64,000 nt of DNA from Bacteroidaceae bacterium (GCA_017615835.1 JAFZZI010000005.1:1-64000); one strand, 5' to 3'. Shown: positions 47,671 to 57,351, numbered from the stretch's first letter. The notes: generated by a model from the sequence alone, not told the origin. A program made the numbers and translations.

Positions 47671-50600
47671 GTGACTGATAAAAACCGAGATATACTGAAT
47701 GCCATACCGCTGGTGGAGGTGATGCGGGGATGGGGGCATACGGCGAAGCATCAGAACAGTGTTTCGGCGTGGTACCTATGCCCGTGGCATGATGACCATA
47801 ACCCGTCGCTGGAGGTAAGGAAACAGCCTCTGAAGGATGCGCAGGACCTGAGTTTCAAATGTTGGGCATGCAAGCAGGAAGGCTTCGGGGCGATACAGTT
47901 GGCGGCCCGGTTGATGGGTTTAACGCCGGGCAGGGTGCCAGACGAAGACCTGCAGATGGTGCTGACGGAACTGGCGACGCGCTGCGAAGTGGAGTTGGAG
48001 CCAGAGGAAAACGACGGCAGACCTTGGAAAGGCGGCCTGCGGACCAAGATCATAGGCTGGGACGACTTCAAAGTCCAGGAGCCTCATTATGCCGGCATGG
48101 CTGATGGCGAGACAGAGTTTGAGCCAGGCGAGTGGACGGAACAAGGGCTTAAGGCACTGGGGTTGAAAGTTGAACTGGCATCAAGAAAAGCAAGGAAAGC
48201 CGATGTCGCAGAGGGTGCCGAAATCAAGATTGGCGACATCATAACGGAGTACGACGCTGATAGCGGTGAGCCGCTATACCGCTGCTCGTTGGGTGCCGGG
48301 TTCTACGGCAAACCGGAGAAAGCTGAAACGAAGACCATCGGACAGTGGGGTGAAGAACTGAATCGGATGTTCGGCGTTGAGCCTATCAGACGTTTCATCA
48401 CCCGCAAGACGCCAGAACAAGGCGGTATCATCGCTATCGTTACCAGGTCCACAAGGAACTATCCTATATTTATCTTCCGCTATCCGTGGGGTATTAAGAA
48501 GTATGAGCCGAAGGATAATACAGGCAAGAGAAAGTGGTGGTGGAGCATTGGCGAAGATGCCGATGTGGATCATCGCTGGTATGCCGACAGCGACCTGAAG
48601 GACTTTCTGGACGATGGCGTGATACCACCACAGGACGAGCGTCACCCGATGGTGGCGACAGAGAAAGAGGATGGCGACAAGAAGACGAAAACCTACCGTT
48701 TCAAGCGCGTGGTACTGTGTTCCGGACCGAGGGATGCTATTGCCGTCTGGAGCCATTCTGACGCTCATGTGGTATGGCTGCACTCTGAACTCAGCGGGTT
48801 CAACCGCAAGGAAGGCGCTATGCGCCCCAACCGTTGGCTGCGCTCGTTCGTCAGGAGACTTTTGGGCGTGACCGTGGAAGGTGGCTTATATATCTGCTAC
48901 GACGAGGATGCGACTGGTTTGGCGGCGAGTCAGGCCATTGCGCTGAATAATCCACAGGTGCATTGGCTGCGGTTGCCAAAGGAATTGACGGAGATAAACG
49001 TCAAGGGTAAACCGCTGAAGGATGTAACCGATTTTATCACCCATTTCCAGGAGGTAGAGGGCCGCATGCCCGCCGACCTTCAGCACGACGATCCGGTTGA
49101 TTGGTTTGACAATGCCCTGTTTGACACTCCAACTACTAAGTTCTGGCAATGGGAGAGTGCTCGTAAGGATGCTGACGGCTCGGAGCGTGCCAGATATAAG
49201 TTTGACATGAGGAATACGCCGGTGTTTCTCCGTGCCCGTGGCCTGGTAAGGCGGGTGATGAAACTGGAGGATGGCAGCGTATCGCGTTTCTTCCTGCTGG
49301 GCAGTGATAATATCTACAGCGAATGCTTTGCGGGAGAAAAGGGCACAGCGAACAGGCTGTTGCAGCAGGCGCGCGACCTGATGGCTGACTGGCTCAGGGC
49401 TCATAAGGAGTTTAACGACCCGAAGGGCGCCCTCAGTCGCGCTATATACTCGGCTAAGCTGGAGCAGAGCGCCCTGGAAAGCATCGAGACCGTGGATTTC
49501 AACGACAGGAGTTACGGCGAGGACTTTGATCACTTTTTCTTTGAAAATACTGCCGTGCTGGTGACGAAAGACGGCTGGAAGACGGTAGGTTATGAGCAGT
49601 TGAAATGGTGGACAAATGCCGATGCCATCCTTGACGGTGTGTTCACTCCCGTTAAGCAGCAGTGGCGAGTGGAACTAAACCCTCTTTATGAGACCGAACG
49701 CCAGGCGCACGAGGCAGCCTTGATGTCTATGAAGACACAGGAGGAACAGTCGCAGGAAAACATGCGCTGGGATGCTTGGGCGTCGGTTTGGAAGTACCGC
49801 CTTGTGATAGACAAGCCGATAGATGAGATGCCGGTACATTTCCGGTTCCTATATAATACATGTCGCATCTTCTGGGAGAAGGAGGCGGCTGGCGAAGAAC
49901 TGTCAAAGACAGAGCATCAGGTACAGGATATGTATTTTATCACCATGCTCCATGCTCTTGGCTCGGCACTGGTAAGACATAGAAGTGCTAACCGCCAACA
50001 ATTTCTTCATATCACTGACAACGGCACGCGCCGCGAGGATCTGGCTAGCGGCGGCACCGGCAAAAGCGCAATATTGGAACTGCTAGCCCTGATGCGCCGA
50101 GTGCTGCGCATAGACGGCAAGTCACTGGAAGGCGGAAACATCATGCTTGAACAGGAATTGGGCAAGGTGGTGCCCGGACTGCACAACATTGTGGCCATAG
50201 ACGAACTGCCAGATAAGTTCTCGCCTAAAAAGATGTATAATTACCCGCTGTCGCTTACCTCGCGAGGCCTATATAAAGGCTCCGTCAAACTGGAGGGCGA
50301 TGACCTGCCTAAGTTTGTGGTGGCATCGAACGAACAATTGGACCTCTCATCTGACAGCACGAGCCGCCGCATCTACCAGATGCTTGTCAGCGACTGGTAT
50401 CATCCCCGCTCAATGGACGGTTCGCGGCCTGCACATACCCCTGCCGATGACTTCCGCAAGGATACCGGCATAAAGGAGGTAGCCCGTAACTTGCCGCCTG
50501 TCCTGCTCAATGAGGCTCGTAATCTGCTGTTAGGCTGCGTGCAGTTGTTTCTGCAGTTCCCCGATGAGACCATCCGTCCACCCAAGGACAGCAGGGCACT

Positions 50601-51102
50601 CCTGCGTCAGGCACTCGCAGCCAGCAAGGACGAGCAGTTTACCCGTTGGATAGCATCATACCTGGCCGATAAACGCCATATCGGCATACCAATTGCGCAC
50701 CAGGAATTAGCCATCAGCCTGCTTGACTACTGCGGTATTACCGTGGGTGAGAAGACAATGAAAGCTGCCATGAAGCGCATCCGCGACAATATGGAAGATT
50801 ACCTGCGGACATCTATCTATGTGATGAACCCGCCCGTGGTGCTGCGTACGCCGACCGACCGCGAGAAGGGTTTTCGCCGCTGCGCTACATGGATGCATCA
50901 GATGAACGCCGACGGCACCATTCAGATTGACAAGCAGGGCAAGCGTCTGCCTAGGGTATTGGAGAAAAAGATACAACCCAAGACCTATTATTTCTACCGC
51001 AAGGGCTACGTTCCGCGACACTTCTATGAAGAAGGCCACGAAGGCGACAAAGATTATGTACAGGCAGCGCCGGAGATAGATCCGGAAGGAGTTGAGCTAT
51101 GA
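47671..51102 (+). CDS. CHC2-type primase fused to AAA+/SF3-like helicase
   Basis: 1143 aa with a GTG start (47671; an in-frame stop lies just upstream). Residues about 35-75 form the zinc-binding primase site: LCPWHDDHNPSL and FKCWACKQEGFG. Toprim follows with YICYDEDATGLAAS (about 405). The C-terminal ATPase has Walker A SGGTGKSAILELL (about 793), Walker B NIVAIDELPDKF (about 840) and a sensor FVVASNEQLDLSSDSTSRR. It would make primers and unwind DNA at phage/plasmid forks. Similar primase-helicases occur on Bacteroidales mobile elements. It ends 4 nt into the next gene (ATGA overlap). Confidence 0.85.
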   Translation: MTDKNRDILNAIPLVEVMRGWGHTAKHQNSVSAWYLCPWHDDHNPSLEVRKQPLKDAQDLSFKCWACKQEGFGAIQLAARLMGLTPGRVPDEDLQMVLTELATRCEVELEPEENDGRPWKGGLRTKIIGWDDFKVQEPHYAGMADGETEFEPGEWTEQGLKALGLKVELASRKARKADVAEGAEIKIGDIITEYDADSGEPLYRCSLGAGFYGKPEKAETKTIGQWGEELNRMFGVEPIRRFITRKTPEQGGIIAIVTRSTRNYPIFIFRYPWGIKKYEPKDNTGKRKWWWSIGEDADVDHRWYADSDLKDFLDDGVIPPQDERHPMVATEKEDGDKKTKTYRFKRVVLCSGPRDAIAVWSHSDAHVVWLHSELSGFNRKEGAMRPNRWLRSFVRRLLGVTVEGGLYICYDEDATGLAASQAIALNNPQVHWLRLPKELTEINVKGKPLKDVTDFITHFQEVEGRMPADLQHDDPVDWFDNALFDTPTTKFWQWESARKDADGSERARYKFDMRNTPVFLRARGLVRRVMKLEDGSVSRFFLLGSDNIYSECFAGEKGTANRLLQQARDLMADWLRAHKEFNDPKGALSRAIYSAKLEQSALESIETVDFNDRSYGEDFDHFFFENTAVLVTKDGWKTVGYEQLKWWTNADAILDGVFTPVKQQWRVELNPLYETERQAHEAALMSMKTQEEQSQENMRWDAWASVWKYRLVIDKPIDEMPVHFRFLYNTCRIFWEKEAAGEELSKTEHQVQDMYFITMLHALGSALVRHRSANRQQFLHITDNGTRREDLASGGTGKSAILELLALMRRVLRIDGKSLEGGNIMLEQELGKVVPGLHNIVAIDELPDKFSPKKMYNYPLSLTSRGLYKGSVKLEGDDLPKFVVASNEQLDLSSDSTSRRIYQMLVSDWYHPRSMDGSRPAHTPADDFRKDTGIKEVARNLPPVLLNEARNLLLGCVQLFLQFPDETIRPPKDSRALLRQALAASKDEQFTRWIASYLADKRHIGIPIAHQELAISLLDYCGITVGEKTMKAAMKRIRDNMEDYLRTSIYVMNPPVVLRTPTDREKGFRRCATWMHQMNADGTIQIDKQGKRLPRVLEKKIQPKTYYFYRKGYVPRHFYEEGHEGDKDYVQAAPEIDPEGVEL

Positions 51103-51533
51103 CTAAACACCGTAAACTTATAACCATCATCAAGCGGAGTTGTATCACAGATAAGGTGGTGTGGATATATCAGGGCGTGAGCTATGAGGCTGCGAGGATT
51201 GCCTATTGGAGGGCTTGTAAGAAGGAACTGGAGAAGATTAAGCACTGGACGGAACAGATGGCGGACCGCAAACGGATGGTGGGAGCTGTGATGGGCGTGC
51301 TGAGCTGCAGCAGTTCGAGCAGCGTGTTTGATGACCATATGACTGACGAGCAGCGACAGGCAGCCCGCGAGTTGGCAAAACTCCGTAAAGAGGAGCCAGC
51401 TATGTACACCGGTTTCTATGAGCATATCATGGAGGAGCGCCGACGGCGCAGACAGGATAGCGAAATCCGGCGCAAGATGCGGGAACGCGACAAAAAACAG
51501 CCAGAGACGGCTAAGAAGAAACGAATGAAGTAA
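51099..51533 (+). CDS. Hypothetical basic protein (144 aa), coupled to primase
   Basis: Overlaps the primase-helicase by 4 nt. Highly basic and helical, with a C-terminal Arg/Lys-rich segment (EERRRRRQDSEIRRKMRERDKKQ) and a serine cluster (SCSSSSS) in the middle. Probably nucleic-acid-binding. No family recognised. Confidence 0.6.
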   Translation: MTKHRKLITIIKRSCITDKVVWIYQGVSYEAARIAYWRACKKELEKIKHWTEQMADRKRMVGAVMGVLSCSSSSSVFDDHMTDEQRQAARELAKLRKEEPAMYTGFYEHIMEERRRRRQDSEIRRKMRERDKKQPETAKKKRMK

Positions 51534-51579
51534 AAATTACATAACAATGATTATGTTAAATAGCAAATAAAGCGAGGTT

Positions 51580-51735
51580 ATGATGTACTGCAAGGGACTC
51601 GAATGCAGCTGTCGCCAGAGCTGTGCCCGACATATAATGATATTAGCCGAACATGAGAGCGACAGATGGATTGACCACTGCATCGACGGGCAGAAATTTA
51701 TAAGAGTAATTCTGGAAACGTTGGACCACGACTGA
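51580..51735 (+). CDS. Hypothetical small Cys-rich protein (51 aa)
   Basis: ATG 51580 to TGA 51735. CKGLECSCRQSC gives four closely spaced Cys near the start, probably binding metal, then a helical part (HIMILAEHESDRWIDHCI). Short, but gene-like spacing. Confidence 0.5.
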   Translation: MMYCKGLECSCRQSCARHIMILAEHESDRWIDHCIDGQKFIRVILETLDHD

Positions 51736-51764
51736 ACGACAGAAGTTAGATAAAAGCTACAATA

Positions 51765-52784
51765 ATGAACGATAAAATCTTTCCTCCCCTTCCCGGCTCC
51801 TGGTCGGCGCTGACATGGCGGCAACTTTGTGACGTGTGGTCGGCAAAGATCCGCTACGGCGGCAATCCGGATGCGGCAAGTGTGGCAGCGCTGCTGACGC
51901 TGACACTTGGTTCCAAGTTTAAGGTTTCATGTTCCAAATCGGACGAGCAGACAGGCGAGCAGCAGTATCTGGTTTCAAGTACGGATGGCAGCCAGCCGGA
52001 AACCTACGTGGCAACCGCAAGGGAATTGGCATGGATGGCCAAGCAGACCCTACCTTGGTTCTCTTATCCATATGGAGATCCGGGCAAGGAGGCGGTGAAG
52101 GATGAGAAGGGTAAGGTTGTAAAAGAAGCGATTGAGCCGCACCGTGGTTACGTCAACGAGAATGTGGCCGACTGGTATGACGCTATGGCGCTGCCTCAAG
52201 AGACGGTGACTGTTGAGGGCATTACTTTCGCGCTCCCCGCTGTAGCCTGTGAGAACCTGACGTGGCACCAGTACCGCGTGCTGCAGGCCATCGTCCCGCA
52301 AATCTTTCAGGAGGATATCACGGAGGATGATGCGCTTCAGCTTCAGGCTCAGTTTGTAGCCTATATTACTGTACCAGAGCCATCGGCTACGCCCGACGGT
52401 GACCTGTTTGACAAGCGTATTGACTTCAAGTACCAGGCCGAGCGAGCCGAAGCCTCTGTGCCCTTCTGGCGGCGGGTATTGGAAAAGGATACGCTACTCT
52501 TCCATATCTGTTTTCAGGTATGGCAAACGGCTACTACCAACTACTACCCATCGGTATTTCCCCTACTCTTTAGTGAGGATTCACAGAAAAACGACCCGTT
52601 ACATACAGCCCTCACTGGCGAGGTCGGCACTATCAACGCCGTAATGAAGTATCAAGGGTATGCTAGCCCCCAGGAGATTTATGACACCAACCTTCCTATA
52701 ATTCTCGGGGTTCTTAACAACATGACCAAGGAGGCAAAGGAAATCGAGGAAATGAACCAGCGGATAAACAGTAGAAGGAAATGA
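51765..52784 (+). CDS. Hypothetical protein (339 aa)
   Basis: Starts behind the AAAAGCTACA leader (51752-51761). Contains WSALTWRQLCDVWSAKIRYGGNPDAASVAALL at the start, ENLTWHQYRVLQAIVPQIFQEDITEDDALQL in the middle and DTNLPIILGVLNNMTKEAKEIEEMNQRI at the end, a pattern I associate with Bacteroidales prophage proteins near the tail genes, but I cannot name the family. Function unknown. Confidence 0.6.
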   Translation: MNDKIFPPLPGSWSALTWRQLCDVWSAKIRYGGNPDAASVAALLTLTLGSKFKVSCSKSDEQTGEQQYLVSSTDGSQPETYVATARELAWMAKQTLPWFSYPYGDPGKEAVKDEKGKVVKEAIEPHRGYVNENVADWYDAMALPQETVTVEGITFALPAVACENLTWHQYRVLQAIVPQIFQEDITEDDALQLQAQFVAYITVPEPSATPDGDLFDKRIDFKYQAERAEASVPFWRRVLEKDTLLFHICFQVWQTATTNYYPSVFPLLFSEDSQKNDPLHTALTGEVGTINAVMKYQGYASPQEIYDTNLPIILGVLNNMTKEAKEIEEMNQRINSRRK

Positions 52785-52796
52785 TGCAACAGAGCT

Positions 52797-53777
52797 ATGG
52801 AATTTGATTTACTCAGCTATCATAAATATATAATCAGCTTCTCTGGAGGCAAAGACAGCACAGCTTTGCTGCTTTTCCTTTTAGAGAATAATGTACCACG
52901 TGAGAGGATTGAACTTTGGCATCAGGAGATTGACGGACGTGGAAGAACATTATTCGATTGGGAAGTAACACCTGACTATTGCCGGAAACTTGGGCTAGCT
53001 TTTGATATACCCGTTTTTTATCAGTGGAAAGTAGGCGGTTTTGAATGTGAAATGCTTAGGGAAGATAGCCTGACAGCTCCTATATGTTTTGAGCTTCCAG
53101 ATGGCAACATAAAACAGGTGGGCGGCACTATGGGAAAGAAAACTACACGCCGGAGGTTTCCGCAGCCGTCACCAGATCTTAGAGTTAGATGGTGTAGCGC
53201 ATACCTGAAAATTGACGTTTGCGCTACCGCTTTAAGAAACCAAGAGAGGTTTAAAAACATCAGAACCTTAGTGTTGTCTGGGGAACGCGGAGAAGAAAGC
53301 AAACAAAGGGCAAACTATGCCATATTAGAACCAGATAAGGCTGATTTAAGAAATGGCAAGCATTTCTATAGATACATAGATAGATACAGGCCACTCAGAG
53401 ACTGGAAGGAAAATCAGATATGGGAACTGTTGGAAAAGTACAGGATCCGGCCGCATCCTTGCTATTTTATGGGCTTTGGAAGGTGTAGCTGTAAATTCTG
53501 TGTTTTTGGTAATCAGCACCAATTCGCCAGCGCTGCTTGTATTAGTAAGATTCAGGCGGCAGAGCTTGTCAGGTTTGAAAAAGAGTTTGGTTGTACCTTA
53601 AAAAGAGATACCGATCTCGAAACGCTAATAAGAAAGGGGAGACCGTATAAAGATATAACAGGTGAACTTTCAAGATTAGCCACAAGTTATGAATTTAGCA
53701 ACAGCATCATTGTTCCAGACAATGAGAACTGGGAACTTCCATCTGGAGCATTCAAAAAATGTGGAGGTCCGACATAA
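52797..53777 (+). CDS. PAPS-reductase/DndC-like PP-loop ATP pyrophosphatase
   Basis: 326 aa. PP-loop SFSGGKDSTALLLFLL at residues 13-28, then the SGERGEES signature (about 160) and an iron-sulphur-type cluster CYFMGFGRCSCKFCVFG (about 222-238, four Cys). The PP-loop plus Cys cluster is typical of phage 'PAPS reductase' proteins and of DndC, which activates sulphur chemistry for DNA phosphorothioation. No DndD/E is seen nearby, so the substrate is open. The codon usage is more AT-rich than in the preceding genes, suggesting separate acquisition. Confidence 0.8.
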   Translation: MEFDLLSYHKYIISFSGGKDSTALLLFLLENNVPRERIELWHQEIDGRGRTLFDWEVTPDYCRKLGLAFDIPVFYQWKVGGFECEMLREDSLTAPICFELPDGNIKQVGGTMGKKTTRRRFPQPSPDLRVRWCSAYLKIDVCATALRNQERFKNIRTLVLSGERGEESKQRANYAILEPDKADLRNGKHFYRYIDRYRPLRDWKENQIWELLEKYRIRPHPCYFMGFGRCSCKFCVFGNQHQFASAACISKIQAAELVRFEKEFGCTLKRDTDLETLIRKGRPYKDITGELSRLATSYEFSNSIIVPDNENWELPSGAFKKCGGPT

Positions 53778-53797
53778 TAAATTAAACATTATACAAT

Positions 53798-53959
53798 ATG
53801 AAAAAGTATTTGGTTAGACTAACCTTGGCCGGTTATGAATTTGATGAAGACGTTTACGCCAACAATAAGACAGAGGCATACGAAAAGGCCAAGAAACGCC
53901 TTGCAAAGAAACTATTTAAGGAGTCAAACTTGAAAAGGTATTCATGTGATGAATTTTGA
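53798..53959 (+). CDS. Hypothetical small basic protein (53 aa)
   Basis: ATG 53798 to TGA 53959. YLVRLTLAGYEFDEDVYANNKTEAYEKAKKRLAKKLF reads as strand-strand-helix with a basic end. No family recognised. Confidence 0.5.
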   Translation: MKKYLVRLTLAGYEFDEDVYANNKTEAYEKAKKRLAKKLFKESNLKRYSCDEF

Positions 53960-54002
53960 ATAGCCGACGGCCTCATGAAAGAGAATAAAAAGCTACAACA
54001 TT

Positions 54003-54509
54003 ATGGCAAAATATGGATCGACAGTAGCAAAAGCTACGAAAGAAGAATTTAATAGGGTGTGGTCTTTCTTGCGCGCAATGGAAGCGTTATTTGAGAGCCG
54101 AAGTTTCTTTAGTAATGAAGAAGATTGGCACAACTGGGATGATAGTGATGAAGACAAGAAGATGTTGCTGAAAATCGAAAAAGAACTTATTGCGGGTGGA
54201 GATGAAGGATGGGACGGACACCCGGATAATCGCTTAATTCTCTACGAATTTATGAAACGCAAGTTCTTATGTGCCAACTATTCCGGCAGTATCGGCCGCA
54301 TACTGTTAGACTGCGAGACGCTGATAAAGAATGTTTGTGATCCTAAATTGGATTATCTGGAGTTTAAACCCAGCATCATGTATGCAGAGCGTAATGCTTT
54401 AGGGAGAGTGGAAAATATTATCAATAGTGGGCAACAAAAAGGCAGAGACCCGCAGAAGATTATTGCATCCATCAAGAGACTTATCGAGAAATCAAAGAAA
54501 GAGAATTAA
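54003..54509 (+). CDS. Hypothetical protein (168 aa)
   Basis: Behind an AAAAGCTACA leader (53988-53997). Acidic helical protein (KEEFNRVWSFLRAMEALFESRSFFSNEEDWHNWDDSDED...). No recognised family. Followed after 12 nt by the next gene. Confidence 0.6.
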   Translation: MAKYGSTVAKATKEEFNRVWSFLRAMEALFESRSFFSNEEDWHNWDDSDEDKKMLLKIEKELIAGGDEGWDGHPDNRLILYEFMKRKFLCANYSGSIGRILLDCETLIKNVCDPKLDYLEFKPSIMYAERNALGRVENIINSGQQKGRDPQKIIASIKRLIEKSKKEN

Positions 54510-54521
54510 CGAATAACGATT

Positions 54522-55487
54522 ATGAAACCACAACAAACATGCACAAACGCTAAGCAATCGAAGGAATTGATTAGACTCGGGTTAAGAGAAGATACTGCGG
54601 ATCTCTACATTATCAAGGGAAAAGCGTGCCAGGTCAGCAGCGAGAAGAAAAAGGACGCAGTGCCGTCATGGTCACTATCAAAGATGGTGGAGATTGTGAG
54701 CTGCTACCCGACACCACACCCTGAAATATGGACAGACGTAGATTTTTTTACCGAGGTTTATAATGAATTGTGCAGGGCCCTTGTAAATGGCTATTGCTGG
54801 GACTACTGGAGCGATGAGAAACGCAAGCAGGAGAAAGATCCTGCTCGCAATTGTTGGAGTAAATATGCAGAGAGCATTAAAGAGAAACTGCCGGAGGTAT
54901 TCCAATGCAAAACCCCAAAAGGACAGGAGTTAATCGACTTCTTCGAGACGGAGGGAGGCTTCGCAAGAAATCGCGACAACCGCCTCGGTCGCATTTACCG
55001 CCATACGGCCGAGGTGTTGAAAGAATATGCAGAATTGAAGCGCAAGCCGAAAACCATGTTGCAATGGGGTAGGAATATCAGTGGTGGTATTACCGTCTAC
55101 CTTTGGGCACTCAACGACGAAGGCAAGGGATGTTACAACTATGCCTGCGCAGCGGGCATCGCAAAGTGGTCAGCATTTTGGCATTTGTTTAAGCGTCTGC
55201 ATAGCCAACGCCAGGTACATTTGCTCCGCTATGTCAAGAAGCAGGTATATGAGGGTAATGGATTGGAGAATTACAAGAAGAAGCACTTCAAGATTAAACA
55301 GAAAGGTCCGTTTCTCTTTATTATTTGTCAGCGCCATACGTTGCTTCCCTTTATTCGCTACTACGATGACGGTTCCGCGTTACTTTGTCCGAACTATAGA
55401 ACGAAGAAGGAGTATGAAGCTCGTGACCTTATTGACAAAGCGGCTCGTGAAAAACACTTTGATTATGTTATTCATGACAGCAAGTAA
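54522..55487 (+). CDS. Hypothetical protein (321 aa)
   Basis: Basic, aromatic, helical (LEEL..., HWHLFKRLHSQRQVHLLRYVKKQVYEGNGLENYKKKHFKIKQKGPFLFIICQRHTLLPFIRYYDDG). No catalytic motif recognised. Followed by the YopX-family gene. Confidence 0.6.
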   Translation: MKPQQTCTNAKQSKELIRLGLREDTADLYIIKGKACQVSSEKKKDAVPSWSLSKMVEIVSCYPTPHPEIWTDVDFFTEVYNELCRALVNGYCWDYWSDEKRKQEKDPARNCWSKYAESIKEKLPEVFQCKTPKGQELIDFFETEGGFARNRDNRLGRIYRHTAEVLKEYAELKRKPKTMLQWGRNISGGITVYLWALNDEGKGCYNYACAAGIAKWSAFWHLFKRLHSQRQVHLLRYVKKQVYEGNGLENYKKKHFKIKQKGPFLFIICQRHTLLPFIRYYDDGSALLCPNYRTKKEYEARDLIDKAAREKHFDYVIHDSK

Positions 55488-55544
55488 CATATCGAATGAT
55501 TAAGAAATAGTGGCGGGTAATTTAACAGAAAACCAATAACGATT

Positions 55545-55916
55545 ATGAGAACAATCAAGTTTAGAGCACAAGATATTGCCAGCAATAAGTGGCTGTATGG
55601 CGACCTCAGATATCACTCGAAAGATGTGTGCATCTTTGAACAGGGTGGCACCAAGGGCGAGCAGGTGAAGCCTGAAACTGTTGGACAATTTACCGGTCTG
55701 AAAGACAAGAAAGGGCGTGAGATTTATGAAGGTGACATCCTTGGTATTGGTGCATTGACAAAAGAACGTCTGGAGGTACGTTTCGTGCGCGGTGTGTTTG
55801 CTTTCCTATGGAACGGTAGTCTTGATGATGAGTTTCCAACTGGTTCACCAACTCATGAATGGGCAGAGGTTATCGGCAATATCCATGACAACCCGGAAAT
55901 GATTAAACACAAGTAG
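55545..55916 (+). CDS. YopX family protein
   Basis: 123 aa. Matches the YopX pattern: KFRAQDIASNKWLYGDL, ETVGQFTGLKDKKGREIYEGDIL, then GVFAFLWNG and EWAEVIGNIHDNPE. YopX proteins are small phage and prophage proteins of unknown function. The gene is complete. Confidence 0.88.
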   Translation: MRTIKFRAQDIASNKWLYGDLRYHSKDVCIFEQGGTKGEQVKPETVGQFTGLKDKKGREIYEGDILGIGALTKERLEVRFVRGVFAFLWNGSLDDEFPTGSPTHEWAEVIGNIHDNPEMIKHK

Positions 55917-55962
55917 TCTTTATGGTAAGAATAAATGTTTGATAAGGATAAAAGCTACGACA

Positions 55963-56526
55963 ATGAATAAATGTGATGAGCCAAAGAAAGGCTATGAATC
56001 ACTGAGTGCATCTTACCGCTACTGGGCAGAGAGAGAGCCTGGTCGCGCGCAGGAGTGGAAGAAAAAATTCGACTGGGCGTTGGAGCGTGCACAGCAGTAT
56101 GCCGACCGTCTGGGTGTTGACCGAGAGAAGGTGCTGGAGGCATGGGAGAGCGACCGCGACTACTGGTACGTGAACTACTACCAAGAGTCCAACCAGCCAA
56201 GCCTGGAAGGCAAGAATGTTGTAACACTGGCTGAGTGGGAGGCAGAAGGTGAACGTCTCTATGGTAAGGAACGTCTCGAATGGAAATTCAGGTGTCCCGC
56301 CTGCGGGAATGTGCAGACCGCCAGAATGTTCAAGGATGCCGGCAAGGATCCACATCTTTGCTATATAAACTGCGCTTCAAGATACGGGCTTGGAGGCAGG
56401 AAGGACTGCAAATGGACTACTGGCGGCCTGCTGAATATAGGCGGCCGCTACGTCATCGACAAAAAGTTTGTTCCGAGACTAATCTTTGAGTTTGCTGACA
56501 AGGAAAATATGATATACGGCGTATGA
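55963..56526 (+). CDS. VVA0879-like phage protein with zinc-binding motifs
   Basis: 187 aa from ATG 55963, behind AAAAGCTACG (55950-55959). A helical N-terminal half (SYRYWAEREPGRAQEWKKKFDWALERAQQYADRL), then NVVTLAEWEAEGERLYGKE and FRCPACGNVQTARMF, CYINCASRYG, GGRKDCKWTTGGLLNIGGRYVI, the pattern of the VVA0879 family. Its stop overlaps the next start (ATGA). Function unknown. Confidence 0.7.
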   Translation: MNKCDEPKKGYESLSASYRYWAEREPGRAQEWKKKFDWALERAQQYADRLGVDREKVLEAWESDRDYWYVNYYQESNQPSLEGKNVVTLAEWEAEGERLYGKERLEWKFRCPACGNVQTARMFKDAGKDPHLCYINCASRYGLGGRKDCKWTTGGLLNIGGRYVIDKKFVPRLIFEFADKENMIYGV

Positions 56527-56891
56527 TTAACAAGAATATGTTTTATGGGGAACCGATATTGAAAGAATATCGAGACATGGATATTCGTGAAATAATTCGC
56601 GAGCATCTGTTGATAAAGGGTACAAAAGAGAAAACTAGAATCGAGGGTGATACGATAGTAATAGATACCAACCATTTTGTAAGTCCGAAGGATCTCGTAA
56701 GGTCAGGCTTGTTCATTTATGGGCTGAAAGATAATGCGACCAACCGTTCAGCTATAGTGTACTACTGCGAGCGATGGGCGCGAATAAACCAGATAATGGA
56801 AGGTCCTTGCATAAAAGTTCCTGAAGACTTGTGGAAAGAGTGCGACAAGAAGAATTGTGAGTTTACACAGGGCAAAGACAGGGAAGTTTAA
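56523..56891 (+). CDS. Hypothetical protein (122 aa)
   Basis: Overlaps the VVA0879-like gene by 4 nt. Alpha/beta with RIEGDTIVIDTNHFVSPKDLVRSGLFIYGL and conserved-looking CERW. Function not recognised. Confidence 0.6.
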   Translation: MINKNMFYGEPILKEYRDMDIREIIREHLLIKGTKEKTRIEGDTIVIDTNHFVSPKDLVRSGLFIYGLKDNATNRSAIVYYCERWARINQIMEGPCIKVPEDLWKECDKKNCEFTQGKDREV

Positions 56892-56902
56892 CAGGCTGAA
56901 TT

Positions 56903-57034
56903 ATGGAAAAAACAGAATTGCAGACTATTTTGAAAACCTCAGAATGTGTGTCCGTGCCAACGGTGACACTTGGTTTTGTGATACCATCTACGATAAAGAT
57001 AAGGAGTATTGGTTATGGCTTACGGAGTATGTAA
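56903..57034 (+). CDS. Possible small protein (43 aa), frame uncertain
   Basis: ATG 56903 with ttATG context to TAA 57034, overlapping the next gene by 20 nt. Another frame over the same bases (about 56857-57099) gives a more protein-like stretch NGDTWFCDTIYDKDKEYWLWLTEYVK but no well-placed start and it would overlap the following clear gene for 85 nt. One of the two may be a remnant of a frameshifted gene. Confidence 0.3.
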   Translation: MEKTELQTILKTSECVSVPTVTLGFVIPSTIKIRSIGYGLRSM

Positions 57035-57338
57035 AGTATGCGGATGCACGGATAATGACCCGTGTCACAATCCGGAATATGGAAACTGCTGGTGGGTAGA
57101 CGACACGCATGAGTTGTGCAGCCATTGCGCAGACCCGAAGATTGCGGACCATCCCGCCACACAGCACTGCATTAACAGTAAAGGATTTGACCCCTACCCT
57201 GGCATAGAGCGTAAAGACCTCGCAGCTTTAGGATGTCCATTTCCCGATGAGGATGGTAATATGTGTGCTGATTGTTCTCATAATAATAGCTCCAGTATAT
57301 TTACGAAAGAGTGCGATCTAGGAATTAGAATTGAGTAA
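57015..57338 (+). CDS. Zinc-ribbon phage protein (107 aa)
   Basis: ATG 57015, preceded by AAGGAG, a rare Shine-Dalgarno here. MAYGVCKVCGCTDNDPCHNPEYGNCWWVDDTHELCSHCAD holds several Cys pairs for one or two zinc sites; a second group (CPFPDEDGNMCADCSH) follows. This 'CxxCGCTDxDPC...WxxxxLCxxC' pattern is common in phage genomes; function unknown. Confidence 0.75.
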   Translation: MAYGVCKVCGCTDNDPCHNPEYGNCWWVDDTHELCSHCADPKIADHPATQHCINSKGFDPYPGIERKDLAALGCPFPDEDGNMCADCSHNNSSSIFTKECDLGIRIE

Positions 57339-57351
57339 AGGAAGGCTAACT

